Positions 14,765 to 14,766 of a stretch of 14,766 nt of DNA are shown here, piece by piece. Positions within the stretch are counted from its first letter, which is position 1. Each line of letters starts with the position of its first letter. The stretch comes from Faecalimonas sp. GTDB lineage: Bacteria > Bacillota > Clostridia > Lachnospirales > Lachnospiraceae. Made by a program: the position numbers and the translations under genes. The notes under the pieces are model-generated. The model made no database searches and was not told the origin of the DNA. It was given only the letters and a program-made list of their open reading frames with translations. Location of the stretch: NCBI GenBank assembly GCA_020024645.1, contig JAHHTN010000050.1:1-14766 (forward strand), given 5' to 3'.

Positions 14765-14766
14765 TT

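Noticed and set aside
1..14766. Mobile element, prophage, defence system or CRISPR array
   Set aside because: No transposase, integrase, phage structural or nuclease genes, no array of spaced direct repeats and no flanking repeats were seen; all genes are ordinary chromosomal families.

Overview
The window is an AT-rich stretch of chromosome from a low-GC, endospore-forming Firmicute, most probably an anaerobic clostridium of the Lachnospiraceae type. The main clue is spoIVA (spore-coat ATPase) beside a radical SAM/DUF512–der–plsY–gpsA cluster, an order I recall from clostridia; the family-level call is inference. Every gene is chromosomal in character. I see no phage, transposon, integron, CRISPR, toxin–antitoxin or tRNA/rRNA signal, and no gene-free stretch over 300 bases (the longest is 167 bases, between the deacetylase and yajC genes).

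Layout. Left edge (1-640): xpt (+), facing a threonine-aldolase-family gene (-) across a shared bidirectional terminator. Centre-left (640-4240): the aldolase gene and spoIVA run leftward in tandem; a small CDF-type cation transporter gene runs rightward between spoIVA and gpsA. Centre (4240-8590): a tight leftward operon, radical SAM/PDZ/DUF512 protein – der – plsY – gpsA, with gaps of 20, 1 and 11 bases, a sigma-A-like promoter at its head and a hairpin at its end. Centre-right (8590-9960): a divergently transcribed, unusually long PRPP synthetase gene. Right (9960-14766): leftward genes for a cell-wall-binding polysaccharide deacetylase, YajC, Tgt and a membrane-anchored L,D-transpeptidase.

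How the genes fit together. The themes are envelope building (PlsY and GpsA supply glycerol-3-phosphate and acylate it for phospholipid; the L,D-transpeptidase cross-links peptidoglycan; the deacetylase modifies wall glycan; YajC belongs to the Sec translocon), ribosome and tRNA maturation (Der, Tgt), PRPP supply and purine salvage (PRPP synthetase, Xpt), and spore coat assembly (SpoIVA).

Start choices. I moved two starts inward on ribosome-binding-site evidence: plsY begins at 5931 (212 aa), not at an upstream GTG at 5958, and the L,D-transpeptidase begins at 14683 (537 aa), not at an upstream TTG at 14722.

I do not see a clearly new multi-gene system. The items most worth a second look are the conserved but uncharacterised radical SAM/DUF512 protein heading the der operon, the enlarged PRPP synthetase, the CDF transporter with all-carboxylate intramembrane metal sites, the deacetylase with an unassigned N-terminal module, and A8 tracts close to the 5' ends of three membrane or envelope genes.
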